Shown piece after piece: positions 47,868 through 57,099 of a DNA stretch of 64,000 bases. Position 1 is the first letter of the stretch, and each line of letters begins with the position of its first letter. The stretch lies in NCBI GenBank assembly GCA_020621985.1, contig JAHRYS010000002.1, forward strand, positions 305,730-369,729. Reading direction: 5' to 3'. Made by a program: the position numbers and the translations under genes. Below the pieces are notes generated by a model. That model was not told the origin of the DNA. It did no database searches and was given only the letters and a program-made list of their open reading frames with translations. The stretch is from Candidatus Ferrigenium altingense (GTDB lineage Bacteria; Pseudomonadota; Gammaproteobacteria; Burkholderiales; Gallionellaceae).

Positions 47868-49271
47868 TTGGGCCACTCAATGCTTGCCGTATTGGCTTGC
47901 TTGACGAGGAAGTTTACGGGGGGTATGTTGGACTCCGGTACTGTTGGTACGAGCAACCCGGGAAACAGAAGCATTCTCAGTGGAGGCCATGGCATGAAAC
48001 TAACCGGTGCGGCAATCCATGATGAATCCGCCATTCAAAAGTGGCTCATCTGCCTTTTTTGTTGCAACAAAAGGCATGGGGCCGCAAGCATCCGTGAGAC
48101 AAGGCTGATAAAAAAACAGTTGCCGCTGTGGTTCGGGATTGTTTTTTTTCTTTTGGTTTTCGAACCGGCATGTGCAAAATCAATCTGGGATTTTCAGGAA
48201 CCCGCCACCCCCGTTGCCCGTGATTCGATAACGGCGAGCGTGGATTTTCTGCGCATCATCATGGGCATCTACGCCGTCGTTTTTGCCGTCTTCGCCTATT
48301 CCATTTTCAAGCATCGCAAGAACTCAGGCACCCAGCCTGGAACCTTCACCGGCCCCCGCACCAGGTGGCAATGGGCGTTGGCAATTTCCCCTTTTCTGCT
48401 GCTGATCTACATCGATTACATCTGGATGGGCATTCCCGCCTTCCATGCCATCGCCAGGATGGAAGATACCAGGACAGCTTCAGAAATGGTGGTCAAGGTG
48501 ACCGCCAGCCAGTGGAAATGGCAGTACGAATACCCGGAAGAAGGAATCAGGTTCGTCAGCTCGCTTGCGACCACGCAAGACCAGATCCATAACAAGGAGG
48601 CCAAGGGCGAGCATTACCTGCAGGAAGTGGACAACCCGCTGATCCTGCCCACCAACAAAAAGGTGCGCATCCTCCTGGCCTCCACCGATGTGATCCACTC
48701 CTGGTGGGTGCCTTCCTTCGGCGTCAAGCGCGACGCCGTTCCCGGCTATCTGCGCGAGATGTGGGTGAACATCGAAAAACCCGGAACCTACCGTGGCCAG
48801 TGCGCCCAGTTATGCGGCGATGGGCATGCCTTCATGCCGATCGTGGTGGAGGCCGTAGCGGAGCCCCAATTCAAGGAATGGGTCGCGAAGAAAAAAGCGG
48901 AAGGTTCGGCGGCGAGCGCTGCTGCCGGCAAGGTCTGGAGCAGGGAGGAGCTGATGGCAAAAGGGGATGAAATCTATAACCGGATTTGCATCACCTGCCA
49001 CCAGGCCGGCGGCAAGGGTCTTCCGGGGGCTTTCCCCGCATTGGCGGGAAGCAAGCTGGTCAACGGGCCGTTTCTCGACAAGGATGGCCGCCTGATCAAG
49101 GACGGTCATCTGGATCGGGTTATGAACGGCAAACCGGGCACCACGATGCAGGCTTTCAAGAATACCCTGCCCGATGCCGAGATTGCCGCGATCGTGACCT
49201 ATGAACGCAACTCGTTCGGCAATCACATGGGCGACATGGTGCAGCCTTCACAGGTCAAGGCGTTGCGTTAA
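47868..49271 (+). CDS. coxB: Cytochrome c oxidase subunit II fused to a C-terminal cytochrome c domain (caa3-type); start uncertain (ATG 47995 has a good RBS)
   Basis: CuA motif GQCAQLCGDGHAFM; C-terminal CITCH haem-c motif. Confidence 0.93.
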   Translation: MGHSMLAVLACLTRKFTGGMLDSGTVGTSNPGNRSILSGGHGMKLTGAAIHDESAIQKWLICLFCCNKRHGAASIRETRLIKKQLPLWFGIVFFLLVFEPACAKSIWDFQEPATPVARDSITASVDFLRIIMGIYAVVFAVFAYSIFKHRKNSGTQPGTFTGPRTRWQWALAISPFLLLIYIDYIWMGIPAFHAIARMEDTRTASEMVVKVTASQWKWQYEYPEEGIRFVSSLATTQDQIHNKEAKGEHYLQEVDNPLILPTNKKVRILLASTDVIHSWWVPSFGVKRDAVPGYLREMWVNIEKPGTYRGQCAQLCGDGHAFMPIVVEAVAEPQFKEWVAKKKAEGSAASAAAGKVWSREELMAKGDEIYNRICITCHQAGGKGLPGAFPALAGSKLVNGPFLDKDGRLIKDGHLDRVMNGKPGTTMQAFKNTLPDAEIAAIVTYERNSFGNHMGDMVQPSQVKALR

Positions 49272-49280
49272 GGAGGGCAT

Positions 49281-50879
49281 ATGACTGAAGCCATCGCAGC
49301 AGTTGCGCATGACCGGCACGGCCATCCGCCCGCCGGCATCATGCGCTGGCTGACCACCACCAACCACAAGGATCTCGGCATCCTGTACATGAGCTTCGGC
49401 GGCATCATGTTTTTTATCGGCGGCGCCTTCATCATGGCGGTGCGTGCCGAGCTGCTGCTGCCGGGCCTGCAACTGCTTTCGCCCGGCATGTATAACCAGC
49501 TATTTACCCTGCATGCGCTGATCATGGTGTTCGGCGCGATCATGCCGTTCGCCACCGGCCTCAACAATTACCTCATCCCGCTGATGATAGGCGCGCCCGA
49601 CATGGCGCTGCCACGGGTCAACAACTGGGGGTTCTGGATTCTGCCGTTTGCGGCGGTTCTGTTGCTGATCCCGTTTTTCCTGCAATTCTCCGGCATCGGC
49701 AGCGGCGCCTCCGGATTGGGCTGGGTGATGCACAATACCTCGCTGGACTTGCAGAGCGGCATCGGGATCGATTTTGCGATCTTCACGATTCATTTGCTGG
49801 GGATCTCCTCCCTGACCGGCGCGATCAACGTGGTGGTGACGGTGCTCAACATGCGTGCGCCGGGGATGGCGCTGATGAAGATGCCGCTGTTCGTGTGGGC
49901 ATGGCTGATCACCGCTTTCATGCTGATCCTGGTCATTCCGGTGTTCAGCGCGGCAGCCACGATGCTGCTGACCGACCGGCATTTCGGCACCCATTTCTTT
50001 GACGCCGCCAACGGCGGCGACCCGATTCTGCTGCAACACCTGATCTGGTTCTTCGGCCACCCCGAGGTGTATATCGTGCTGTTGCCGGCGTGGGGGCTGA
50101 TCCCGCATATCCTCGCGACCTTCTCGCGCAAGCCGGTCTACGGCTACCGGGCGCAGGTCTATGCGCTGTGGGCGATCTGTTTCCTCAGCTTCATCGTGTG
50201 GTCGCACCACATGCTGACTTCAGGCCTGCCGCTTGCCGCTGAGGTGTACTTCATGTATTCCACCATGGCGATTTCCGTCCCCACGTCGGTTCTGGTGTTC
50301 TGCTGGCTGGGCGCCATCTGGCGCGGCGCAATGACCTTCGAGACACCGATGCTGTTCGCGCTGGGCTTCGTCGCCCACTTTGGCATGGGCGCGCTGACCG
50401 GCATGATCCTGCCTGATGTCGCGGCCAACGCGCAGTACCACAACAGCTATGTGATCGTCTCGCATTTCCATTACACCTTTTTCGGCGGCGGCATCTTCGG
50501 CATGATGGCCGCGGTGTACTACTGGCTGCCCAAGTTTACCGGCCGCATGTTCGACGAAAAACTCGGCCGGCTGCACTTCTGGCTGACGGTGATTTTTTTC
50601 AATGTGACCTTCATCCCGCAATGGTTTGCCGGGCTGGACGGCATGCCGCGCCATATTGCGGACTTTGCGCTCAGGTTCTCCGCGATGAACCTTATCTCAT
50701 CGGTGGGCGCCTTTCTGCTGGGGCTCTCGCAACTGCTGCTGGTTTATATCGTGGTCAAGTGCGTGCGCGGCGGCCCGAAAGCGACCGGCCAGGTGTGGGA
50801 AGGCGCGCAGGGGCTGGAGTTCACCTTGCCTTCGCCGCCTCCGTACCATACTTTCGAAACACCGCCGGAGGTCAAATGA
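49281..50879 (+). CDS. ctaD: Cytochrome c oxidase subunit I
   Basis: WLTTTNHKDLGILYM, HLIWFFGHPEVYIVLLPAWG, SHFHYTFFGGG. Confidence 0.98.
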   Translation: MTEAIAAVAHDRHGHPPAGIMRWLTTTNHKDLGILYMSFGGIMFFIGGAFIMAVRAELLLPGLQLLSPGMYNQLFTLHALIMVFGAIMPFATGLNNYLIPLMIGAPDMALPRVNNWGFWILPFAAVLLLIPFFLQFSGIGSGASGLGWVMHNTSLDLQSGIGIDFAIFTIHLLGISSLTGAINVVVTVLNMRAPGMALMKMPLFVWAWLITAFMLILVIPVFSAAATMLLTDRHFGTHFFDAANGGDPILLQHLIWFFGHPEVYIVLLPAWGLIPHILATFSRKPVYGYRAQVYALWAICFLSFIVWSHHMLTSGLPLAAEVYFMYSTMAISVPTSVLVFCWLGAIWRGAMTFETPMLFALGFVAHFGMGALTGMILPDVAANAQYHNSYVIVSHFHYTFFGGGIFGMMAAVYYWLPKFTGRMFDEKLGRLHFWLTVIFFNVTFIPQWFAGLDGMPRHIADFALRFSAMNLISSVGAFLLGLSQLLLVYIVVKCVRGGPKATGQVWEGAQGLEFTLPSPPPYHTFETPPEVK

Positions 50880-51004
50880 TGGATGAAACCGGAAAACGGA
50901 AACAGCGCACGGTGCAGTTGGTGGTCGCGCTGGTGCTGTTCGTGGCGGCCATCTATGCCGCTACTTTTATCAAGCTGCCGGTATGGCTGCCGGCATTGCA
51001 GTGA
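50876..51004 (+). CDS. Small single-TM protein (42 aa) in the cox operon, putative small oxidase assembly factor
   Basis: MMDETGKRKQRTVQLVVALVLFVAAIYAATFIKLPVWLPALQ; ATGA overlap with ctaD; precedes ctaG. Confidence 0.7.
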   Translation: MMDETGKRKQRTVQLVVALVLFVAAIYAATFIKLPVWLPALQ

Positions 51005-51016
51005 CAGGCGGTCGCG

Positions 51017-51547
51017 ATGGATAAAGCGCTCAGGCAGGCGAACCGGCGGTTAACCATCAAGCTGCTGCTCATGGTGGCCGCCGCAGCCGGATTCGCATTT
51101 GCGCTGGTGCCGTTCTACGACCTGCTGTGCAAGGTAACGGGCCTGAACGGCAAGACCGGCGGAGCAGTGCAACGTGCGCAGGCGTCGAAAGTGGATGCCG
51201 CGCGCTGGGTGACAGTGGAATTTACCAGCACCGTGATGCCGGGCATGAGCTGGGAATTCCGCCCCGCCCAAACCAGGATGCGGGTGCACCCCGGCGAGAC
51301 TGCCAAAATCAGCTATCTGGCCAAGAATCCGACCAACCAGGCGATGGCCGGGCAGGCGGTGCCGAGCGTGAGCCCCGGATGGGCGGCGCAGCATTTCAAC
51401 AAGATCGAATGCTTCTGTTTTCAGCGGCAGGTGCTGAAGCCGGGAGAGGTGAAGGAGATGCCGCTGGTTTTTTTCGTCAGCCCGGAACTGCCTGCCGAGG
51501 TGCAGGAGATCAGCCTTTCCTACACCCTTTTTCCTGTTTCAGGATGA
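51017..51547 (+). CDS. ctaG: Cytochrome c oxidase assembly protein CtaG/Cox11
   Basis: VPFYDLLCKVTGLNGKT, KIECFCFQRQVLKPGE. Confidence 0.96.
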   Translation: MDKALRQANRRLTIKLLLMVAAAAGFAFALVPFYDLLCKVTGLNGKTGGAVQRAQASKVDAARWVTVEFTSTVMPGMSWEFRPAQTRMRVHPGETAKISYLAKNPTNQAMAGQAVPSVSPGWAAQHFNKIECFCFQRQVLKPGEVKEMPLVFFVSPELPAEVQEISLSYTLFPVSG

Positions 51548-51584
51548 GCGCCAGATTCCCGGATAAACGCAGGAGGAGACCAGC

Positions 51585-52439
51585 ATGAGCGAAATGCGAA
51601 GCGACCGCCATTATTACGTGCCGCCCCCCAGCCACTACCCGGTGACGATCAACCTGGGGCTTTTCATTCTGGCGCTGGGAGTTGCGCTGCGGATCAACGC
51701 TATCGCTTCCGGCATAGTTCCCATCCTGGCGGGAATTGCCGTGGTGCTCTACGGCGCGTTCGGCTGGGTGGGAAAGATCATTTGCGAAGACGAAAGCGGG
51801 AGCTACCACCCGTGGGAAGATCGTTCGTTCCGCATCGGCATGGCCTATTTCATTCTTTCCGAGCTTGCATTCTTCGGCGCCTTTTTGCTGGCGCTGATGT
51901 ACGTGCGTGTTTTTGCCCTGCCGGAGCTGGCGTCCATGGACCCGCACTTCACGCTGTGGCCGGATTTCAAGGGCGCATGGCCGTCGGGCGGACCGAAGTC
52001 ACAGGCATTTACCCCGTTGGGCGCATCGGGGCTTCCTGCGGTCAATTCGATCCTCATCCTGGCATCGGCTGTGTCGCTGATGTGGGCGCGCAAGGGACTC
52101 TCGGCTGCCAATCGCGGCCAGATGGTTGCAGGCCTGGCGATTGCGCTTACTCTGGGCGTGGCGTTCCTGTTCCAGCAGGCGATGGAGTGCCGCCATGCCA
52201 CCGAGCTTGGCGTCACCCTGGCCAGCGGCGTTTACGGCACATATTTTTATATGCTGACCGGGGTGCATGGCGCGCATATGTTGGCGGGAATCCTCATGCT
52301 GGCGGTGCTGCTGCTGCGCGCTTTTCACGGGCGCTTCAAACCCGAAAGCCCTGTAGGGCTGGATATCGTTACGTGGTATTGGAATTTTGCGGTGGTGATT
52401 CCGGGATTGCTGGTGTTTATTTATTTTTACTGGCTGTGA
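51585..52439 (+). CDS. coxC: Cytochrome c oxidase subunit III
   Basis: FRIGMAYFILSELAFFGAFLLA, LTGVHGAHMLAGI, VTWYWNFAVVIPGLLVFIYFYWL. Confidence 0.96.
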   Translation: MSEMRSDRHYYVPPPSHYPVTINLGLFILALGVALRINAIASGIVPILAGIAVVLYGAFGWVGKIICEDESGSYHPWEDRSFRIGMAYFILSELAFFGAFLLALMYVRVFALPELASMDPHFTLWPDFKGAWPSGGPKSQAFTPLGASGLPAVNSILILASAVSLMWARKGLSAANRGQMVAGLAIALTLGVAFLFQQAMECRHATELGVTLASGVYGTYFYMLTGVHGAHMLAGILMLAVLLLRAFHGRFKPESPVGLDIVTWYWNFAVVIPGLLVFIYFYWL

Positions 52440-52499
52440 TCAGAAATGGCTCCGCCTGACTGGAAAGCCTTGATCTGTCCGGGTTCAAGGGGGTAAGCA

Positions 52500-53960
52500 T
52501 TACCGCCGCCAGAAGTGTGGCGTGAACAGGATCAGCACGGTGAAGATTTCCAGCCGTCCGACCAGCATGGCAAAGGTGCATACCCAAGTCTGAAAATCAG
52601 TCAGCACACCAAAGTTGCTGGCCGGGCCCACTACACCCAGACCTGGTCCTGCATTGTTGATACAGGCAATGATTGCGGAGAATGCGGAGATAAAGTCCAG
52701 GCCGCTGATCAGCAACACGAAGGTCAGCGTGACGATGGTCATGAAATACAGGAAGATGAAACCCAGCACGGCGAACACGATATTGTTGGGTACGACCTGT
52801 CCGCCGATCTTCATTGGATTGACCGCCGCCGGATGCAGTAATTTGACAAATTCGCGCCCGGCCTGCTTGAACAGAATCATGGTGCGCACCATCTTGATGC
52901 CGCCGCCGGTCGAGCCGGAACTGGCTACCACGCAACTCAGGAACAACATCCACAGCGGCGCGAAGATTGGCCATTGATTGAAGTCCGCACTGGCAAAGCC
53001 GCAGTCAGTCGCTAGCGAAACCAGATTGAAGCTGGCATGACGCAACGCCGTCCAGAAACTCGGATAAGTGCCTTGCCACCACAGAAATGCGCCGATTCCT
53101 ACACAGCTTGCCAAGGTAACCGCGACTGTGGCGATGCCTTCTGCATCGCGCAGGTAAACCACCAGCGACTTGCCGCGCCACGCCAGAAAGTGAGTGGCAA
53201 AATTCATCGCGGCAATCAACATAAACACAATCAGCACTGCTTCGATTGCCGGAGAATTAAAATAACCGATGCTGGCATCGTGCGTGGAGAACCCGCCCAG
53301 TCCCATAGCCGCGAAAGCGTGACACACCGCATCCAGCCAGTTCATGCCCGCCCATTTCAGCGCGCCGATGCACGCGAGCGTGATACCCAGATAGACTGCC
53401 CAGAGATTGCGCGCCGTGTCGGCGATGCGCGGCGTCAACGCAGACTCTTTCATCGGCCCCGGCGTTTCCGCCTTGAACAACTGCCGTCCACCGATGCCCA
53501 GCAGCGGCAGCACCGCGACCGCCAGCACGATGATGCCCAGTCCGCCGACCCAGTTCAACTCGTGCCGCCACACGTTGATCGCGGGCGGCATATTATCCAG
53601 CCCGGTCAGCACGGTCGCGCCGGTGGTGGTCAGGCCGGACATGGTTTCGAAATAGGCATCGGTAAAGGACAAATCCGGAATCGCCAGCAGCAACGGCAAC
53701 GTGGCAAACATCGGCATCGCCGTCCACATCGCCACCACCAACAGATAGCCGTGGCGGATCGACAGTTCGCCCTTGGAGCGGCGCGTCAGCAGCCACATCA
53801 GAAAACCGATGGACAAAGTCCAAACCATCGCCACCAGGAAATCCAGCAATATGGTGTAGTCGGCGTAGATCACAGCGGTAACGATCGGCAGGAGGTAAGC
53901 CGCGCTGAATACCGCCAGCAGCAAGCCTAAGGCATGAATAACGGTCAGCGTGCGTTGCAT
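52500..53960 (-). CDS. trkH: Trk-type potassium uptake protein TrkH
   Basis: Multi-TM, TTTGATVLTGLDNMP, SSGSTGGGIKMVR, NNAGPGLG selectivity-filter motifs. Confidence 0.96.
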   Translation of the reverse strand: MQRTLTVIHALGLLLAVFSAAYLLPIVTAVIYADYTILLDFLVAMVWTLSIGFLMWLLTRRSKGELSIRHGYLLVVAMWTAMPMFATLPLLLAIPDLSFTDAYFETMSGLTTTGATVLTGLDNMPPAINVWRHELNWVGGLGIIVLAVAVLPLLGIGGRQLFKAETPGPMKESALTPRIADTARNLWAVYLGITLACIGALKWAGMNWLDAVCHAFAAMGLGGFSTHDASIGYFNSPAIEAVLIVFMLIAAMNFATHFLAWRGKSLVVYLRDAEGIATVAVTLASCVGIGAFLWWQGTYPSFWTALRHASFNLVSLATDCGFASADFNQWPIFAPLWMLFLSCVVASSGSTGGGIKMVRTMILFKQAGREFVKLLHPAAVNPMKIGGQVVPNNIVFAVLGFIFLYFMTIVTLTFVLLISGLDFISAFSAIIACINNAGPGLGVVGPASNFGVLTDFQTWVCTFAMLVGRLEIFTVLILFTPHFWRR

Positions 53961-55333
53961 CAGAAGAACCCGAGGCTGACCTGGAACAGTTTCTCGACCT
54001 TTTTCACCGTCTGTTTGTTGATGACGAACACGATGACATGGTCCTCCGCCTCGATCAGCGTGTCGTGGTGTCCCATGATGACCTGGTTGCCGCGCACGAG
54101 CGCGCCGATGGTCGCGCCCTTGGGCAGGTCGACCTCATCGATGCGCCTCCCGACCACACGCGAGGAATGGCGATCGCCGTGCGCCACCAGTTCCAGTGCC
54201 TCCGCCGCGCCGCGCCGCAACGAATGCACCGCCACCACGTCGCCCTGCCGCACGTAGGCGAGCAGCGAGCCGATGGTGACCTGCGCCGGCGACAGCGCGA
54301 TGTCGATCTTGCCGCCCTGCAACAGGCCGACGTAGGCGCTGCGGTTGATCAGCGCGATCACCTTGCGCGCGCCGCCCTGTTTGGCGAGCAGCGCGGACAT
54401 GATGTTGTTCTCATCGTCGTTGGTCAGCGCGCAAAACACATCGACCCCATCGATATGCTCCTGCTGCATCAGCTTTTCATCCGTGCCGTCGCCGTTCAGC
54501 ACCAGCGTGTTGGTCAGCTCCCCGGCCAGTTTCTCGCAGGATTTTTTGTTGTATTCGATCAGCTTGACCTGATAGTCGCGCTCCAGTGCTTTGGCCAGGC
54601 GGCGGCCGATGTTGCCGCCGCCGACGATCATCACGCGCTTGGTAGGCTTGTCCATGCGGCGCATTTCGCTGAGCACGCTGCGGATGTTGTCGGTCGCGGC
54701 GATGAAGAAAATTTCGTCGCCATCCTCGATCACGGTATTGCCTTCGGGAATCAGCGGCCGGTCCTTGCGGAAAATTGCCGCGACGCGGGTTTCGACCTGC
54801 GGCATGTGGCTGCGCAGGAAATTCAGCGGGTTGCCCACCAGCGGCCCGCCCTCGAAGGCGCGCACCGCCACCAATGAAGCCTTGCCGCCGGCAAATTCCA
54901 GCACTTGCAGCGCCTCGGGGAATTCGATCAGCTTGACGATATATTCGGTGAGGATTTGCTCGGGGCAGATCGAAAAATCCACGCAGAAATTTTCCGCGCC
55001 GAACACTTCCGGGCGTTCCAGATAATCGGCGGCCCGAATCCGGGCGATGCGCGTCGGCGTGTTGTAGAGCGTGGCCGCCAGCTTGCAGGCCACCAGGTTG
55101 ACCTCGTCGCTTTGCGTGACCGCCAGCAGCATGTCGGCATCGGCAATGCCGGCCTGCTCCAGCACCGAAGGATGAGCCGCGTTGCCGGTCAGGGTGCGCA
55201 AATCCAGCCGGTCCTGCAGTAGACGCAGCTTGTCGCCATCTGAATCCACGACGGTGATGTCATTCGCCTCGCTCACCAGGCTTTCCGCCACCGTGGAGCC
55301 GACCTGTCCTGCGCCGAGTATCAATATTTTCAC
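53960..55333 (-). CDS. trkA: Trk system regulatory subunit TrkA
   Basis: Two RCK/TrkA-N domains (MKILILGAGQVGSTVAESL; VMIVGGGNIGRRLAKALE). Confidence 0.97.
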   Translation of the reverse strand: MKILILGAGQVGSTVAESLVSEANDITVVDSDGDKLRLLQDRLDLRTLTGNAAHPSVLEQAGIADADMLLAVTQSDEVNLVACKLAATLYNTPTRIARIRAADYLERPEVFGAENFCVDFSICPEQILTEYIVKLIEFPEALQVLEFAGGKASLVAVRAFEGGPLVGNPLNFLRSHMPQVETRVAAIFRKDRPLIPEGNTVIEDGDEIFFIAATDNIRSVLSEMRRMDKPTKRVMIVGGGNIGRRLAKALERDYQVKLIEYNKKSCEKLAGELTNTLVLNGDGTDEKLMQQEHIDGVDVFCALTNDDENNIMSALLAKQGGARKVIALINRSAYVGLLQGGKIDIALSPAQVTIGSLLAYVRQGDVVAVHSLRRGAAEALELVAHGDRHSSRVVGRRIDEVDLPKGATIGALVRGNQVIMGHHDTLIEAEDHVIVFVINKQTVKKVEKLFQVSLGFF

Positions 55334-55357
55334 GCTAACTCCTGGCTATCAAAAAAT

Positions 55358-55474
55358 TTCACCACGAAGGTCACGAAGGTTTTCATGGTGTTGCATGCCA
55401 TTTTATATTTGCCCGCAAGGTGATGGGTGCATTCGAAATAATCCTCTGTTTCTCTTCGCGCTCTTCGTGGTTCG
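55358..55474. repeat. Palindromic dispersed repeat, family B copy 2
   Basis: TTCACCACGAAGGTCACGAAGG ... TCTTCGCGCTCTTCGTGGTTCG. Confidence 0.8.
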
Positions 55475-55491
55475 ACTGCCGCTTACATTTT

Positions 55492-56040
55492 TCATTTCCA
55501 TTTAATGGAACAGCCCATGCTGGCGATCTGCTCGCGCGGCCCCTGTCCGGTTTTAGCAATTTGCAGCATCGCATCGAACAGGTCGCGCGGCGCATCGGCG
55601 GCCGCTTCCTTGCGCGATGCGTCCAGCCGGCCGCGGTATTGCAGTTCCAGATCGGCGTTGAAGCCGAAGAAATCCGGCGTGCATACCGCGCCGTAATCCC
55701 TAGCGGCCTGCTGGGTCTCGTCCCACACATAGGGGAAAGGGTAGTCGTATTGTTGCGCCACCAGCCGCATGTTATCGAACGAATCTTCCGCGTATTCGGC
55801 AGGATCGTTGGACATGATGGCGATGCTGTTGATGCCGTGCTGTTGCAGCTCGCGCGTGTCGCGCACGATGCGGTCGCGGATGGATTTCACATAGGGACAA
55901 TGGTTGCAGATGAACATCACCAGCAGGCCGTTCGTGCCGCGCACCCTGATGAGGTTGTAGCGCTGGCCATCCACGCCTTGAAGGTCGAAATCGCGGGCTT
56001 TCCAGCCGAAATCACATAGCGGAGGTTGCAGACTGACCAT
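55492..56040 (-). CDS. Thioredoxin/AhpC-TSA-family protein
   Basis: MFICNHCPYVKSIRDRIVRDTREL..GVCTPDFFGF-type pattern. Confidence 0.9.
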   Translation of the reverse strand: MVSLQPPLCDFGWKARDFDLQGVDGQRYNLIRVRGTNGLLVMFICNHCPYVKSIRDRIVRDTRELQQHGINSIAIMSNDPAEYAEDSFDNMRLVAQQYDYPFPYVWDETQQAARDYGAVCTPDFFGFNADLELQYRGRLDASRKEAAADAPRDLFDAMLQIAKTGQGPREQIASMGCSIKWK

Positions 56041-56112
56041 TTTATATCCCTGACAACATCTCTTGGGGGCGTTATATTATCACGCCGAACTTTTTGACTT
56101 CTTGCCTTCATC

Positions 56113-56850
56113 ATGCCGCGCTTCTACTGTCCCCCACCGCTGCCGCTCGGCGGCTCGTTCGATTTGCCGCCGGATGCGGCGCACCATGCCGCGCGCGTAT
56201 TGCGCCTGCGCGAGGGAAACCGCGTGGAAATCTTCGATGGGCTCGGCAATGAATGCCACGGGGTCATTGCCGAACTCGGTGGCAAGCGCGTGGTTGTCGG
56301 CGAGATCACCGCCGTCAACACCAACCGCGAATCGCCGTTGCCGGTCATGCTGGCGCAAGCGCTGTCGAGCAGCGAAAAAATGGATTGGGTGATCCAGAAA
56401 GCCACCGAGCTCGGCGTCACGGAAATCCAGCCGCTCGACACCGAACGCAGCGTGGCGAGGCTGTCCCCCGAACGCGCCGCCAAGCGCCTCGAACACTGGC
56501 GGCAGGTCGCCATCTCCGCCTGCGAGCAATGCGGGCGCAACGTGCTGCCGGAGATCCATGCGCCGCTGGACATCATGGCGTGGCTGCAACAGGGGCTGGC
56601 GCAGCAACCGCCGGCCGCAAAATTCATTTTGCTGCCGCAGGGCGCGACCTCGCTGCATAGCCAGCCGAAGCCGCAGGGCAAGGTCGTGCTGCTGATCGGC
56701 GCGGAGGGCGGTTTTACCCAGGCGGAGAGCGACAGCGCATTGCGTTGCGGTTTCATGCCGATCCGTCTGGGCGCGCGCGTGCTGCGCACCGAAACGGCGG
56801 CGGTCGCCGGGCTGGCCGCGTTGCAAACGCTGTGGGGAGATTTTTCGTAA
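56113..56850 (+). CDS. rsmE: 16S rRNA (uracil(1498)-N(3))-methyltransferase
   Basis: HHAARVLRLREGN, KMDWVIQKATELGVTEIQPL, LIGAEGGFTQAE, LGARVLRTETA. Confidence 0.97.
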   Translation: MPRFYCPPPLPLGGSFDLPPDAAHHAARVLRLREGNRVEIFDGLGNECHGVIAELGGKRVVVGEITAVNTNRESPLPVMLAQALSSSEKMDWVIQKATELGVTEIQPLDTERSVARLSPERAAKRLEHWRQVAISACEQCGRNVLPEIHAPLDIMAWLQQGLAQQPPAAKFILLPQGATSLHSQPKPQGKVVLLIGAEGGFTQAESDSALRCGFMPIRLGARVLRTETAAVAGLAALQTLWGDFS

Positions 56851-56925
56851 GGGCGTATGGCAATACGCCCTCTAACAAACGGTGACATGGCGTACCAGAA
56901 AGGGCGTATTGCCATACGCCCCTAC
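56847..56925. repeat. Palindromic dispersed repeat, family C variant (copy 4)
   Basis: GTAAGGGCGTATGGCAATACGCCC ... AGGGCGTATTGCCATACGCCCCTAC. Confidence 0.85.
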
Positions 56926-57099
56926 ATCACCTCCGGCGAGCTGCCCGACGAAAATGGGGCGATTGCCGGACATAACCAATGACTTGCCCAGCGTTGTTTG
57001 CTGGGTTAGTCAGATGGCTAGTAGTTCCACCAGTTGCTAGATGAGGCATAGCGCGGCATGATGCGCGCTGTGCAAAAGTCATACATCAGGAGGCGCTAA

